Positions 9,281 to 18,055 of a DNA stretch of 64,000 nt are shown here, in pieces. Numbering within the stretch: the stretch's first letter is position 1; every line of letters starts with the position of its first letter. Location of the stretch: the NCBI GenBank assembly GCA_963691775.1, contig OY829369.1, positions 3,906,001 through 3,970,000 of the forward strand, given 5' to 3'. The notes under the pieces were generated by a model. It was given only the letters and a program-made list of their open reading frames with translations, had not been told where the DNA came from and did not search any database. This DNA comes from JAZBPO01 sp963691775. Its GTDB lineage: Bacteria; Pseudomonadota; Gammaproteobacteria; Pseudomonadales; Azotimanducaceae. The position numbers and the translations under genes were made by a program.

Positions 9281-10915
9281 ATGCGACACGACATCGTTAT
9301 CCGAGGCGGCGAGATCGTTGATGGAACGGGCGCGCCCCCCTTCTCTGGGGACGTCGCCATCGACGCAGGCATGATCACGGCGGTTGGCGACGTGGGCGGC
9401 GCAGGCCATCGAGAAATCGACGCTCGGGGCCACGTGGTGAGCCCGGGTTTTGTCGACATTCATACGCACCTCGACGCGCAGATCGGCTGGGATCCGGACA
9501 TGACGCCGGTGAGCTGGCATGGCGTTACAACGGCGCTGATCGGCAACTGCGGCGTGACCTTCGCGCCATGCAAGCCGAGCGACCGTGCGTTCCTGGCGCA
9601 CATGATGGAAACGGTCGAGGACATCCCGCGCGAGGCGATTCTTTCGGGTCTTGCCTGGGACTGGGAGGGGTACGGGGAGTATCTGGATTCCATTGATCGT
9701 CTCGGCACCGCGATCAACGTGGCGGGTCTGGTCGGCCACAGCGCGGTGCGCACCTATGTCATGGGTGAGCGCGCGTACGAGACAACCTCCACCCCCGACG
9801 AGCAGGCGCGGATGGCGGAAGTGGTCGATGCGGCGCTCGCGCGCGGTGCGTTCGGGTTCTCGACCAATCGCTTCGAGCCGCACAAGGGCCCGGACGGCCG
9901 ATCCATTCCGGGAACCTTCGCCGAGGTGGACGAGCTCACCACCATCGCCGAGGTGGTGGGTGCGCGAGGCGGCCTTATGCAGGCCGTTGGTGCGAGTGGC
10001 GACGTGATCCGCGCGGTTGCGGATGCGGCCGGGGGACGGGTGCTGTTCAGCTACGGCACCGGCTCGAACCCGGGCGATGGCGCTGCGGCTGCGCAGAACC
10101 TTGATCGCCTCTGTGAAGGGCGCGCGGTCACTGCGATCTCCCACGTGCGTGGGTCGGGGTTCCTGTTCGGACTCCAGTGCGCCTTGCCGATGCGAGGCGC
10201 GGCCTGGCAGACGCTCAAGGACATGGATTTCGACGCGCGGCTCGAGGCCATTGATGACGCAGAGCTGGTTTCTCGACTGATTGCCGATGCCAAGGCCGAA
10301 GAGCCGCACGTGCCGATGCAGCACGTTTTCCCCCTTGGCAACGACGTGCATCCGGATTACACGGGCACCGCAACGCTGGCTTCGCTGGCGGAGGCCGCCG
10401 GCGAGCACTGGTCAGAGGCCTTCCTGCGCCTTACGCGGGAGTCGAAGGGGCGTGCGCTGTTCAATTTCCGCATGTTCTCCACGAGCGTCGATGAGCTGGC
10501 TGCGCTCTATGAGAGTGAGCACCTCTATCCCGGGCTCGGCGACGCCGGTGCGCACGTCTCGCAGATCATGGATGCCGGCTGGTCGACGTTCATCCTGTCG
10601 TACTGGGCGCGTGAGCGCGGGCGCTTCTCGCTGGAGGAGGCGGTGCGCAGGATGACGTCCGGGCCCGCGAGCGTGGTCGGCCTTGCCGATCGCGGCGTAC
10701 TGGCACCCGGTATGCGCGCCGATGTGAACGTGTTCGATGCGGACCGGGTGCGCGAGATGCAGCCCGAGATCGTGCACGATTTCCCTGGCGGCGCACCGCG
10801 TTTCGTCCAGCGCGCGTGTGGCTATCGCGCCACGATCGTGAACGGAGAGGTGAGCCTCGAGAACGACGCCCTGACGGGCGCGCGGGCTGGCCGGGTGCTG
10901 CGTCACGGGGCTTGA
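9281..10915 (+). CDS. Amidohydrolase, N-acyl-D-amino-acid deacylase family
   Basis: The 544-residue protein shows the amidohydrolase frame: an N-terminal beta-sandwich (IVIRGGEIVDGTG), the metal site GFVDIHTHLD (His61, His63, Asp65), GNCGVTFAPC typical of D-aminoacylases, GLVGHSAVR, and the late Asp in LGDAGAHVSQ. The C-terminal ADVNVFD and VNGEV belong to the returning sandwich. D-aminoacylases release D-amino acids from N-acyl forms; related proteins act on other cyclic or acyl amides, so the substrate stays open. The start has a strong GAGGAAAGG site directly upstream. It is cytoplasmic (no signal peptide). Confidence 0.9.
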   Translation: MRHDIVIRGGEIVDGTGAPPFSGDVAIDAGMITAVGDVGGAGHREIDARGHVVSPGFVDIHTHLDAQIGWDPDMTPVSWHGVTTALIGNCGVTFAPCKPSDRAFLAHMMETVEDIPREAILSGLAWDWEGYGEYLDSIDRLGTAINVAGLVGHSAVRTYVMGERAYETTSTPDEQARMAEVVDAALARGAFGFSTNRFEPHKGPDGRSIPGTFAEVDELTTIAEVVGARGGLMQAVGASGDVIRAVADAAGGRVLFSYGTGSNPGDGAAAAQNLDRLCEGRAVTAISHVRGSGFLFGLQCALPMRGAAWQTLKDMDFDARLEAIDDAELVSRLIADAKAEEPHVPMQHVFPLGNDVHPDYTGTATLASLAEAAGEHWSEAFLRLTRESKGRALFNFRMFSTSVDELAALYESEHLYPGLGDAGAHVSQIMDAGWSTFILSYWARERGRFSLEEAVRRMTSGPASVVGLADRGVLAPGMRADVNVFDADRVREMQPEIVHDFPGGAPRFVQRACGYRATIVNGEVSLENDALTGARAGRVLRHGA

Positions 10916-11053
10916 ACGGCCGGGCGGCTGAGCCCGGAACGCCTGTTCCGGCTGGGCTGCCGCATCGTGGCCGATGCGGCCGCCCAGCGCCGGGTCTGGT
11001 TCTTCAATCCTGTGCGCGCGGCGCACGCTCCGACGGCGGTACGCGTTCGCCCG

Positions 11054-13216
11054 TTAGCTGTCGATGTCCGCAAGGGTGGCCGTGATGTCGCGCTTGGACA
11101 CGTCGACGTTGCGGAACGTGTACGTGTCGCCGTCGCTGTCCGTGAGGCGGATATCGAACATGGGGCTCGCGTAACCGCGCAGGTTCACGCGATGCGTGTC
11201 GCCATTCCCTATGACGTCACTGCCGAGCACATCCTCTTCCCAGGATGTTGATGCAACCGGGCTCACGTGGAGATACATGATCGTGTAGCCCGTGTTGTTG
11301 GTGACGTCCACGTAGTACTCGCCGTCCCCTGCGGGAGAGGGGCCGCTGTCGATGTCGCTGAGGGTGGCGGTGATGTCTCGCTGCGCAACGTTGACGCCCA
11401 TGTAGGTGTACGTGTCGCCGTCGGCGTCGGTGAGGCGAATGTCGAATACCGGAGATGGATAGCCATTCAGGTTGACGCGGCGGCTGGCGCCGTTGCCGAG
11501 CACGTCGCTGCCCAACCGGTCGTTGCCCCAGCTCTGATCGTCGGTGTGGCTGACTTCGATGCGTGTGATGGTGTAGCCGGTGTTGTTGGTAATCTCGACG
11601 TAGTAGCGATTGTCGCCCCCGGGGCTGCCGCCGCTGTCGATGTCGGAGAGCGTTGCCGTCAGATCGCGGCGCGCCACGTCGACGTTGCGGTAGGTATAGG
11701 TGTCGCCGTCGGCGTCCTGCAGGCGGATGTCGAAGTTCGAGCTTGAATAGCCTGACAGATTCACGCGATGGGTCGCGCCGTTGGCGATGACGCTCGTTCC
11801 GAGGCGATCTTCGCCCCAGTTGCCGCTGCCGGCTGGCGTCACGTAGGCGTACATGATCGTGAAGCCGGTATTGTTGGTGATGTCGACGTAGTAGTTGCCG
11901 TCTGTCGAGGGGGTCGGTGTGGGCGAGGGGTCGATGTCGCTCAGCGTCGCGCGCAGCACGCCGCGGCTGATGTCGTGCCCCATGAAGGTGTAGGTGTCGC
12001 CGTCCGTGTCGCGCAGGCGCACGTCGTAGACCGTGCCGCTGTCCGCGGGCAGTTCGAGGCGCCGGCTGGAGCCCGTGGTGAGCGTGGCGCCGGCGAGGCG
12101 GTCGTTGCCCCAGCTGTTGTCGCCGGCGGGGCTCGCCTGTATCTGGACAATGGCGAAGCCCGTGTCGTTCTGGATCTCGAGGTAGCGTGCCGTTGTGACG
12201 GGGCGCGTGACCGGCGCCGGCTCTGCGGCTGCGTTCTCGAGGGCCGCGATACGAGCGCGCGCAAGGGGCGCAAAGGTGCCTTCCGGGAACTGCTCGAGAT
12301 ACGCCTGGAAGCTCGGTATGTCGTTCGCTTCCCGGGCGGTGTCCCAGAACAGGACCTCGGCGCCTGCATTGATCGCGTCCGGCATGCGCACTTGCACAGG
12401 AGCCTGCGAGCCCTGGGCGGTCGTCGGGGCCTGCGCTACCACCGCAGGAGGCTGGGGCGGCGGTTCGGCCCGATTGAATACGAAATCGCCAGTGAGCGAG
12501 GACGATTCCCAGGGCACCTGATCGCCCCCGGATGCGTCGGCGACGTTGATGCGTACCTGCTTGAACACGGCTTCCGCCTGCATGCCGGGTTGCTCGAGGG
12601 CGCGCAGGAAGTGCTCGGTGTACAGGCCGTTGTCGCCGCTGCCGTCCGACGCGACCGCGCCGGGACCGGTGGCGTAAGCGATGAGCGTGCCCGTGGCCGC
12701 ATCCACGGCTGCAAGTCCGCGGCTGCCGCCTCGGAATCGCCGCAGGAACGGATTGTTCCGGCATGCATCGAGGACCACGAGATTGAGCTTGGAGCGGGAA
12801 TACTCGAGTTCTTCCAGAACATCGTTCAGCTCGAGTGCTTCGAATCGCAGGCTGCTTTCGTTCTCGAGGCGAGCATCTATCGGAACGAGGTAGTTGCGCC
12901 CGTTGGCCTGTACGCCATGTCCCGCATAGAACACGAGGGCCGTTGCGTCATCCTCGATTCGCCGCGTGAACTCGACCAGGGCCGACTGCATGCTGCGCAG
13001 ATCGGCATCGGTGACGCGGACCACCTCGAAGCCGAGGGCGGTGAGCCGTTCGTCGATCGCAATGGCGTCGTTCACCGGATTGTAGAGCGGAGATTCGGCG
13101 TAGGCGGCATTCCCGATCACCAGCGCAATACGCTGTGAGGCAGATGCCTGGCAAGAAAGCGTAGCGAGCAAGAGTGTGGCGAATAGCGCCAGCCAACGCG
13201 GCCTGGTGTCGAACAT
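11054..13216 (-). CDS. Secreted caspase-like (peptidase C14/metacaspase) protein with four C-terminal repeats
   Basis: The 720-residue protein has a signal peptide (residues 1 to about 26) and a GGGGGAC ribosome binding site before 13216. The caspase-like p20 domain runs from about 28 to 250: IALVIGNAAY, catalytic His100 in YAGHG, catalytic Cys152 in DACRNNPF. A Pro/Gln linker (250-280) and a short TPR-like segment (about 285-330) follow. The C-terminal part is four copies of a roughly 88-residue beta domain at 344-429, 441-528, 537-624 and 633-720, each with NxTGxxI, W(G/E)xDxL and D(A/S/T)DGDTYT. The repeats may mediate binding outside the cell. It is divergent from the sigma factor/CHAT operon, and both encode clan CD proteases. 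Confidence 0.9.
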   Translation of the reverse strand: MFDTRPRWLALFATLLLATLSCQASASQRIALVIGNAAYAESPLYNPVNDAIAIDERLTALGFEVVRVTDADLRSMQSALVEFTRRIEDDATALVFYAGHGVQANGRNYLVPIDARLENESSLRFEALELNDVLEELEYSRSKLNLVVLDACRNNPFLRRFRGGSRGLAAVDAATGTLIAYATGPGAVASDGSGDNGLYTEHFLRALEQPGMQAEAVFKQVRINVADASGGDQVPWESSSLTGDFVFNRAEPPPQPPAVVAQAPTTAQGSQAPVQVRMPDAINAGAEVLFWDTAREANDIPSFQAYLEQFPEGTFAPLARARIAALENAAAEPAPVTRPVTTARYLEIQNDTGFAIVQIQASPAGDNSWGNDRLAGATLTTGSSRRLELPADSGTVYDVRLRDTDGDTYTFMGHDISRGVLRATLSDIDPSPTPTPSTDGNYYVDITNNTGFTIMYAYVTPAGSGNWGEDRLGTSVIANGATHRVNLSGYSSSNFDIRLQDADGDTYTYRNVDVARRDLTATLSDIDSGGSPGGDNRYYVEITNNTGYTITRIEVSHTDDQSWGNDRLGSDVLGNGASRRVNLNGYPSPVFDIRLTDADGDTYTYMGVNVAQRDITATLSDIDSGPSPAGDGEYYVDVTNNTGYTIMYLHVSPVASTSWEEDVLGSDVIGNGDTHRVNLRGYASPMFDIRLTDSDGDTYTFRNVDVSKRDITATLADIDS
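11057..12187 (-). repeat. Four tandem coding repeats of about 288 bp
   Basis: The repeats encode the C-terminal domains of the caspase-like protein. The spacing from the start of copy 2 to copy 3 and copy 3 to copy 4 is 96 residues each (288 bp); copy 1 to copy 2 is 97. Copies 2 to 4 are much closer to one another (NNTGYTI, VNL(N/R/S)GY, FDIRL(T/Q)D) than to copy 1, which suggests recent duplication of the last three. Confidence 0.9.
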
Positions 13217-13629
13217 AGGTCCCCCGAACAGCACACACGTCCACGCGTCTCGCGGCGTGGTGCCCCATGATCGCACGAAGCATGAAGCGGAGTGCGATCA
13301 CGGCGAGCCTGCGATTCTTTGCAGAAATTTGCCTGCTCGTCTGTAAGAACTTGGCCCTGAGCAGCAGTCTCCATAGGCACGATGCTGCCGCCGATCGGAG
13401 ATCGGTATAGCATTTGGAATAGAAGGCTGCGCAATGGACGGCGTTCATGGATGAACCGGCAGCATCGTGCGCTATTCGAGTCGCGCTGCGGACAGTGTCC
13501 GGGCGCCGATGCGCAGGCCAGCTGCGCATTAGGGGACCTTCGTTCATGGACGTCGGCATGATCGGTGCTGCAGTATCTGGGCGCCCGAGCGGTATGGAAG
13601 CCGCCCGACCGTTTCAGGTGTCGCCCCTG
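13217..13629. promoter_or_regulatory. Divergent intergenic region with a 14-bp inverted repeat
   Basis: The region lies between the caspase-like gene and the sigma factor gene. GCACGATGCTGCCG at 13377-13390 is repeated as its exact reverse complement at 13457-13470, with 66 bases between. Two smaller palindromes lie in between: GATCGGAGATC at 13393-13403 and GTTCAT-GG-ATGAAC at 13443-13456. The layout suits an operator or a structured leader, but no clear -35/-10 pair was recognised. Confidence 0.5.
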
Positions 13630-14202
13630 ATGCAGACCCGAATACAGGCAACGGCGCTACCCGCGCTGCTCGCAGATCGAATTCACGCAGGCGATCAGCA
13701 GGCGGAAGCGGAACTGGTCAGTCGCTATCGGCGCGGCCTGGTCCTCATGCTCGCCCGGCGCTGTGGCGACGCGTTCCTTGCTGAAGATGTTGCGCACGAT
13801 GCGCTCTGTCGGGTCATTGAACGCCTGCGCGAACGCCCGCTTGACGAACCCGAAGGCCTGGACGCTTACGTCCACGCCACCGCGAAGCACATGGCAACGG
13901 GCACGCTGCGCAAGGACGCCCGCCGCCGGACCGATCCGGACCTCGACGCCGTGCTTGCGGCGCACGCCAATGACGAAGCGCAGTGGTCGCGCGTGTTCCG
14001 GGAAGAGATGTGGGCCCGCATCGAGATCGCGATCGGGGAGCTTTCGGACCGCGATGCGCGATTGCTGCGGGGGCTCCTGTTCGAGATGAAGGACAAAGAA
14101 GCCATGCTTCACGAGCTTGAGATCACCGCTGCGGCGTACGATGTCGCCATCCATCGCGCCAAGGCACGGCTGTTACGGCGTCTGGAGGCATTGCTGGGAT
14201 GA
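13630..14202 (+). CDS. ECF-type RNA polymerase sigma factor
   Basis: The 190-residue protein has region 2 features (IHAGDQQAEAELVSRYRRGL, then FLAEDVAHDALCRVIERL) and a C-terminal region 4 that is diverged (LSDRDARLLRGLLF, then AAAYDVAIHRAKARLLRRL in place of the usual helix-turn-helix). It resembles the ECF-like factors found beside CHAT protease genes. The ATG at 13630 places the N-terminus as in that family; ATGs at 13546 and 13594 and a start at 13447 are possible in the same frame. Its stop overlaps the next start as ATGA, so translation is probably coupled. It likely reads the promoter of this locus itself. Confidence 0.83.
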   Translation: MQTRIQATALPALLADRIHAGDQQAEAELVSRYRRGLVLMLARRCGDAFLAEDVAHDALCRVIERLRERPLDEPEGLDAYVHATAKHMATGTLRKDARRRTDPDLDAVLAAHANDEAQWSRVFREEMWARIEIAIGELSDRDARLLRGLLFEMKDKEAMLHELEITAAAYDVAIHRAKARLLRRLEALLG

Positions 14203-14858
14203 GCGCTGCCATCGACCGTTACGACATCTCGCTCATCGATGCATTCCTGCGCGATCAGCTGGACGCGGAAACCAGTGAGTCCTTCGAATTAAGGATGCTT
14301 GGCGACGCTGATTTCGCCGTCGTCGTGGCGCAGCGCCGCGCGATGATCGACGCCGTGGACCGCGCGGTACGTCCAGCGACGTCGAGTCGTCGCCCGGAGG
14401 GCGATGGCGAGCGAGATCAGGGCGCAATAGAGGCGCTTCTCGCCTGGTTCACGGGGCCCGCCTGGTCAGGCGTAGCGACAGCGGGTTTCGCGTTGTGTGC
14501 AGCGCTGCTAGTCTTCGAACCGGCCGGACTCGCCTCCCTCTCCGCCGCCGCGCCCCCCCGGGCGCAGACCTTCGCGCACGAAGTCGTGCTCCACTCCCTG
14601 CGCTCCACGAGCAGTGCTTCGGTGCCAGCCGCCGAGCCGTTCCTGCTCGTTGTCGAGGCAATTGATGCGCAGGGCGTGGTGAGCGCGAGGCTTGCCGGGC
14701 CTGAGGTGGTCGACCTCTCGCCCGTCGTCGTGGGCGACGACGGGTTCGTGCGCATCATGGTTGATCGACTTGCGGCGGGGTCCTACGACATCGAGCTTCA
14801 CGACAGCGCTGGACAGTCTCTCATCGCCTACGCCTTCGAGGTCAGCTCGCAGGACTGA
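14199..14858 (+). CDS. Single-span membrane protein, anti-sigma-like layout
   Basis: The 219-residue protein has a cytoplasmic N-terminal part (IDAFLRDQLDAETSESFELRML) that resembles the helix of an anti-sigma domain but lacks the zinc-binding His/Cys residues, one membrane segment at about 90-106, and a periplasmic beta-rich domain (residues 130-219: LLVVEAIDAQGVVSA, VRIMVDRLAAGSYDIEL). It overlaps the sigma gene by ATGA and lies 36 bp before the TPR-CHAT gene. The layout, position and size fit a sigma inhibitor or a membrane sensor of the system. The assignment is inference; no family name is recognised for the C-terminal half. Confidence 0.7.
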   Translation: MSAAIDRYDISLIDAFLRDQLDAETSESFELRMLGDADFAVVVAQRRAMIDAVDRAVRPATSSRRPEGDGERDQGAIEALLAWFTGPAWSGVATAGFALCAALLVFEPAGLASLSAAAPPRAQTFAHEVVLHSLRSTSSASVPAAEPFLLVVEAIDAQGVVSARLAGPEVVDLSPVVVGDDGFVRIMVDRLAAGSYDIELHDSAGQSLIAYAFEVSSQD

Positions 14859-14894
14859 AGGCGTGCCAAGGCGCCGGGTGACAGGAGGTCCCCG

Positions 14895-17800
14895 ATGAGT
14901 GCACGGATAACTGCCGGCGGGGCCGCAGCGACCACCGCCCGCCGCCTTCTCAATGCGAGCATCCTGCTCCCTCTTGTCGCGCTTGGTGCGCCTGGGAACG
15001 AGCCGTTGCCCTGGCATGTGCACGCGAGTCCGCGCGTCGATCAGGTGCTTGAGATCAGATCGCGAGATTGTGACCCCTCGGTGTTGCGCATCGACTCCGG
15101 CGGCGCATCGGTCGCGCTCGACTTTCCTTCGCGGCTTCGCGCTGTGGAATGGGTGCTGATCCCGGCGGGCACGGAGCGCTACCGCGTCGACGTTAGACCC
15201 GGTGAGGCGATGACGGCGTGTCGCAAGATCGCGCTCGAGCGCTTCGAGACGCAGCCCGGTGACCCGCGCCGCCTGCTCGCCGAAGCCGGGTTGAAAGCGG
15301 CGGCGGCCGGCGGCGACTGGGCGGCCGCGGAAGACGAACTCGAAGCGGCCTATGGGGCCGCAGCCGATCCGGCGCTTCGTTTCACGATTGCGAGAGAGCG
15401 CTGGGTGCTTGCCCATCAGCGCGGTGATCTCGAGCGCGCTGAGGCTCGGCTTGAAGAGATGGCGGGCCATGCGAGCGCCGACGCCGACCACGCAGCGCTT
15501 CTTTGGGCGCAGGGCCAGACGGCACGGCGTCAGGGGGCGTATGTGGCGGCTCGGGGACGCCTGGAAGCATCGCGGCGCCGGTTCAGGGAGCTGGGTGAAG
15601 GCGGGCTCCTTGTGGCGGACCTCGAACTCGCCCTGTGCAACGTGCGCGTCCTTCAGGGCGATCCCGAGGCGCTGGCGTGCCTCGAGGCGCTTGAGCCGCA
15701 GGTGCGATCACTGGGGTCCGACTGGTTCGAGGCCGGCGTTGCGAACACGCTCGGTGGCTATCACCTTGAGCGCTTCGAGCTTGACCAGGCCGAAGCCGCC
15801 TTCAGGCGCGTGCTGACTGCGGCGGAACGCTACGGAGATCCCTTTTTCCTACCTGTAGCCGGAAGCAATCTCGGCCTCGTCTACGCCTATGCAGGCATGC
15901 ACGACCGATCGGTAGATGCGCTTCAACAGAGCCTGGATGCTGCGCGGGAGGGAGAGGAGGTCTTCGGCGAGGCCCTCGCCCTCGTCAACCTCGGCTGGTC
16001 TTCACTCGATCTTCAGGATGCCGGACGTGCGCGCATCTTCCTGGAGCGGGCCCTCACGGTCACGGAAACCGCAGGCTTTGAGCGCGAATACTGGTCGGCT
16101 CAGGCCGGCATTGGCGAGGCTGCGCGCCTGGAGGGCGACTTCAAGGCGGCGTTTGCCCTGCTGCGCGGCAAGCGGGATTGGGAGCGGGTGCGCGCACCGG
16201 ACAACGTGCGCGTTATCGGTGCCGCCTGGATTCGCCTGCTGCGGGCGCTCATCGAAGGCGGCGAGCGAGCCGCCGCAGTGGACGAACTCGAGGGGCTCGA
16301 TGCACTGCTCGCGCGCGCTCCCGGTCCGGTTGCGGACTACTTCGCGCCTGAGCTGCTGCTGGCGCGCGCTCGGCTCGCCCTCGTCGACGGTGCGCACGAC
16401 CGGGCGCGCGCATTGGCCGACACTGCAGAGCGGGCCTTTGCCATGCGTGGAGATGAAAGCGCGGCGCTAGAAGCCATGGCCGTGCGGGCGCAGGCGCTTC
16501 GTTCGCTGGCGCCGGAGCAGGCGCTGACCGTCGGGCGCGCCTTCGTAGCACGAAGCGTAGAGGCGCGCCGCGCCTTTGCGGACACGCAGGATGGCATTCG
16601 CTTCGGAGAAGTGGTGCGCAGCGGGGTATCCGAACACGTCGAATTCCTGCTCGCGGCCTGCCCCGATGTGCGTGCGATGTGTGAGCGAGAGGCCTTTCGG
16701 GTCGTGGAAGTGGAGCGTGCGCTCGCGATGGAGCGCGAGCGGCTGGATGCAGCGGACGCCCCTGAGGTGGTCGCAGCGCGCCTGCGACTTGCAGCGGCGC
16801 ATCGCCGTCTCGCATCGGCCCTTGCGCAAGGTGATGCGGCAGCGCTCGCAGATGCGCGCATCGAGGTCACCACCCGCGCGCGTGACTTTCGCCGCCTTGG
16901 CGGGGTAGACGTCGGCCCGGGCGCAGCGATCGATGCCGCCCTGGATGCTGGCTGGCCTGAGGCGCTCGCTTACGTCTCTTACTGGTTCGACGATTCGTTG
17001 AGCGTTGCGTTCATACGCGACAGAAGCGGGCTCAGAGTCGTCCGCTTGGCCGCTTCGGAGGCCATCGAGCCTTTGCTCATGCGCTTCCGGCGCGTGATCG
17101 CGAATCCCCGCTTGCCCACGGCCCGGGCCGCCGCGGCGCTCGGCGACGAGATCTTTGCCCCGCTTGGCGTCTCCGGTTACGACCGCGTTGCCGTCTCGCC
17201 CCAGGGTCTGCTCCATCGCGTGCCGTTCGCCGCGCTGGCCGTCAGCGACGAGGGCAGGCCGCGTTCGATTCTTGAACAACATGTGATCACGCTGACGTCC
17301 GGCATTGATGCGGCGCTGAACAGCACGGATACCTGGCAGCCGACATCCGTGACCATCGTCGCGCCGGACGGCGCGGCTGCGGGGGCGCCTCTAGCGCTTG
17401 CCGCGAATGTCGTCCGGGAATTTCCCGCCGCAGCCCGGGACTCCATCGATTGGCCTGATCTTGCATGGGCGGGCCGTGAAACCCGCGCGGTTGCGGCCTT
17501 GTTCAGTGAGGACGCCACCGAGCTCCTGCTGGGCTCGCGCAGCCGGCTTGATGCACTCATGGACTCGGCCATTACCTCGCCGCCCGACGTTGTCCATTTC
17601 GCCACCCACGGTTTCGTCTTCGAGGACGCACCATCGTTGTCAGGGTTGGTGCTTGCGGCGGAAGCCGACGGCACGGCGCGTCTCGCTGGGGCGAGCGAAT
17701 TTCGACGTCTGCAGCTTGGCGCCCGCCTTGTGGTGCTCAACGGCTGCCGCACGGTCGGCGCCGAGCATTCGACCGTGACCGGTTACCTCGGCCTGCGCTC

Positions 17801-18014
17801 CGCATTCGTCGCCGGAGGCGCCGATGAGGTCGTAAGCACGCTCTGGGACGTGCCGGACCGCGCTGCGGCGAATCTCGTCATCGAATTCTACGGGCACCTC
17901 CGGCGCGGTGGAGTCACGAGCGCGGAAGCGCTGCGGGATGCGCAGCGGGCGCTGCAGGGCACGCGCTATGAGCACCCATATTACTGGGCAGGCTACAGCG
18001 TCTTCAGGGGCTGA
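14895..18014 (+). CDS. TPR-CHAT protease
   Basis: The 1039-residue protein has a hydrophobic stretch at about 18-32 and no clear cleavage site, then a beta-rich N-terminal region to about 115, TPR-type helical repeats from about 130 to 560 (for example ADHAALLWAQGQTARRQGAY, ANTLGGYHLERFELDQAEAAF), and a C-terminal CHAT domain from about 690. The catalytic pair is intact: His905 in VVHFATHG and Cys951 in VVLNGCRT, 46 residues apart. The sequence GAGLRSAF-like segment YLGLRSAFVAGGADEVVSTLW is typical of CHAT. CHAT peptidases (clan CD) cleave protein substrates after TPR-mediated activation. The gene lies in the sigma factor operon with AGGAGGTCCCCG before the ATG. Confidence 0.92.
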   Translation: MSARITAGGAAATTARRLLNASILLPLVALGAPGNEPLPWHVHASPRVDQVLEIRSRDCDPSVLRIDSGGASVALDFPSRLRAVEWVLIPAGTERYRVDVRPGEAMTACRKIALERFETQPGDPRRLLAEAGLKAAAAGGDWAAAEDELEAAYGAAADPALRFTIARERWVLAHQRGDLERAEARLEEMAGHASADADHAALLWAQGQTARRQGAYVAARGRLEASRRRFRELGEGGLLVADLELALCNVRVLQGDPEALACLEALEPQVRSLGSDWFEAGVANTLGGYHLERFELDQAEAAFRRVLTAAERYGDPFFLPVAGSNLGLVYAYAGMHDRSVDALQQSLDAAREGEEVFGEALALVNLGWSSLDLQDAGRARIFLERALTVTETAGFEREYWSAQAGIGEAARLEGDFKAAFALLRGKRDWERVRAPDNVRVIGAAWIRLLRALIEGGERAAAVDELEGLDALLARAPGPVADYFAPELLLARARLALVDGAHDRARALADTAERAFAMRGDESAALEAMAVRAQALRSLAPEQALTVGRAFVARSVEARRAFADTQDGIRFGEVVRSGVSEHVEFLLAACPDVRAMCEREAFRVVEVERALAMERERLDAADAPEVVAARLRLAAAHRRLASALAQGDAAALADARIEVTTRARDFRRLGGVDVGPGAAIDAALDAGWPEALAYVSYWFDDSLSVAFIRDRSGLRVVRLAASEAIEPLLMRFRRVIANPRLPTARAAAALGDEIFAPLGVSGYDRVAVSPQGLLHRVPFAALAVSDEGRPRSILEQHVITLTSGIDAALNSTDTWQPTSVTIVAPDGAAAGAPLALAANVVREFPAAARDSIDWPDLAWAGRETRAVAALFSEDATELLLGSRSRLDALMDSAITSPPDVVHFATHGFVFEDAPSLSGLVLAAEADGTARLAGASEFRRLQLGARLVVLNGCRTVGAEHSTVTGYLGLRSAFVAGGADEVVSTLWDVPDRAAANLVIEFYGHLRRGGVTSAEALRDAQRALQGTRYEHPYYWAGYSVFRG

Positions 18015-18055
18015 TACCTGGAGCGCTGGGCCGTATTGAGGAGAAAGGAAAGACG

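Noticed and set aside
11768..13138. Long open frames opposite real genes (11768-13138 +, 44756-45883 -, 48249-49679 +, 3820-5283 -)
   Set aside because: High GC makes antisense frames stay open; none has motifs or ribosome binding sites, whereas the opposite strand holds clear protein families.
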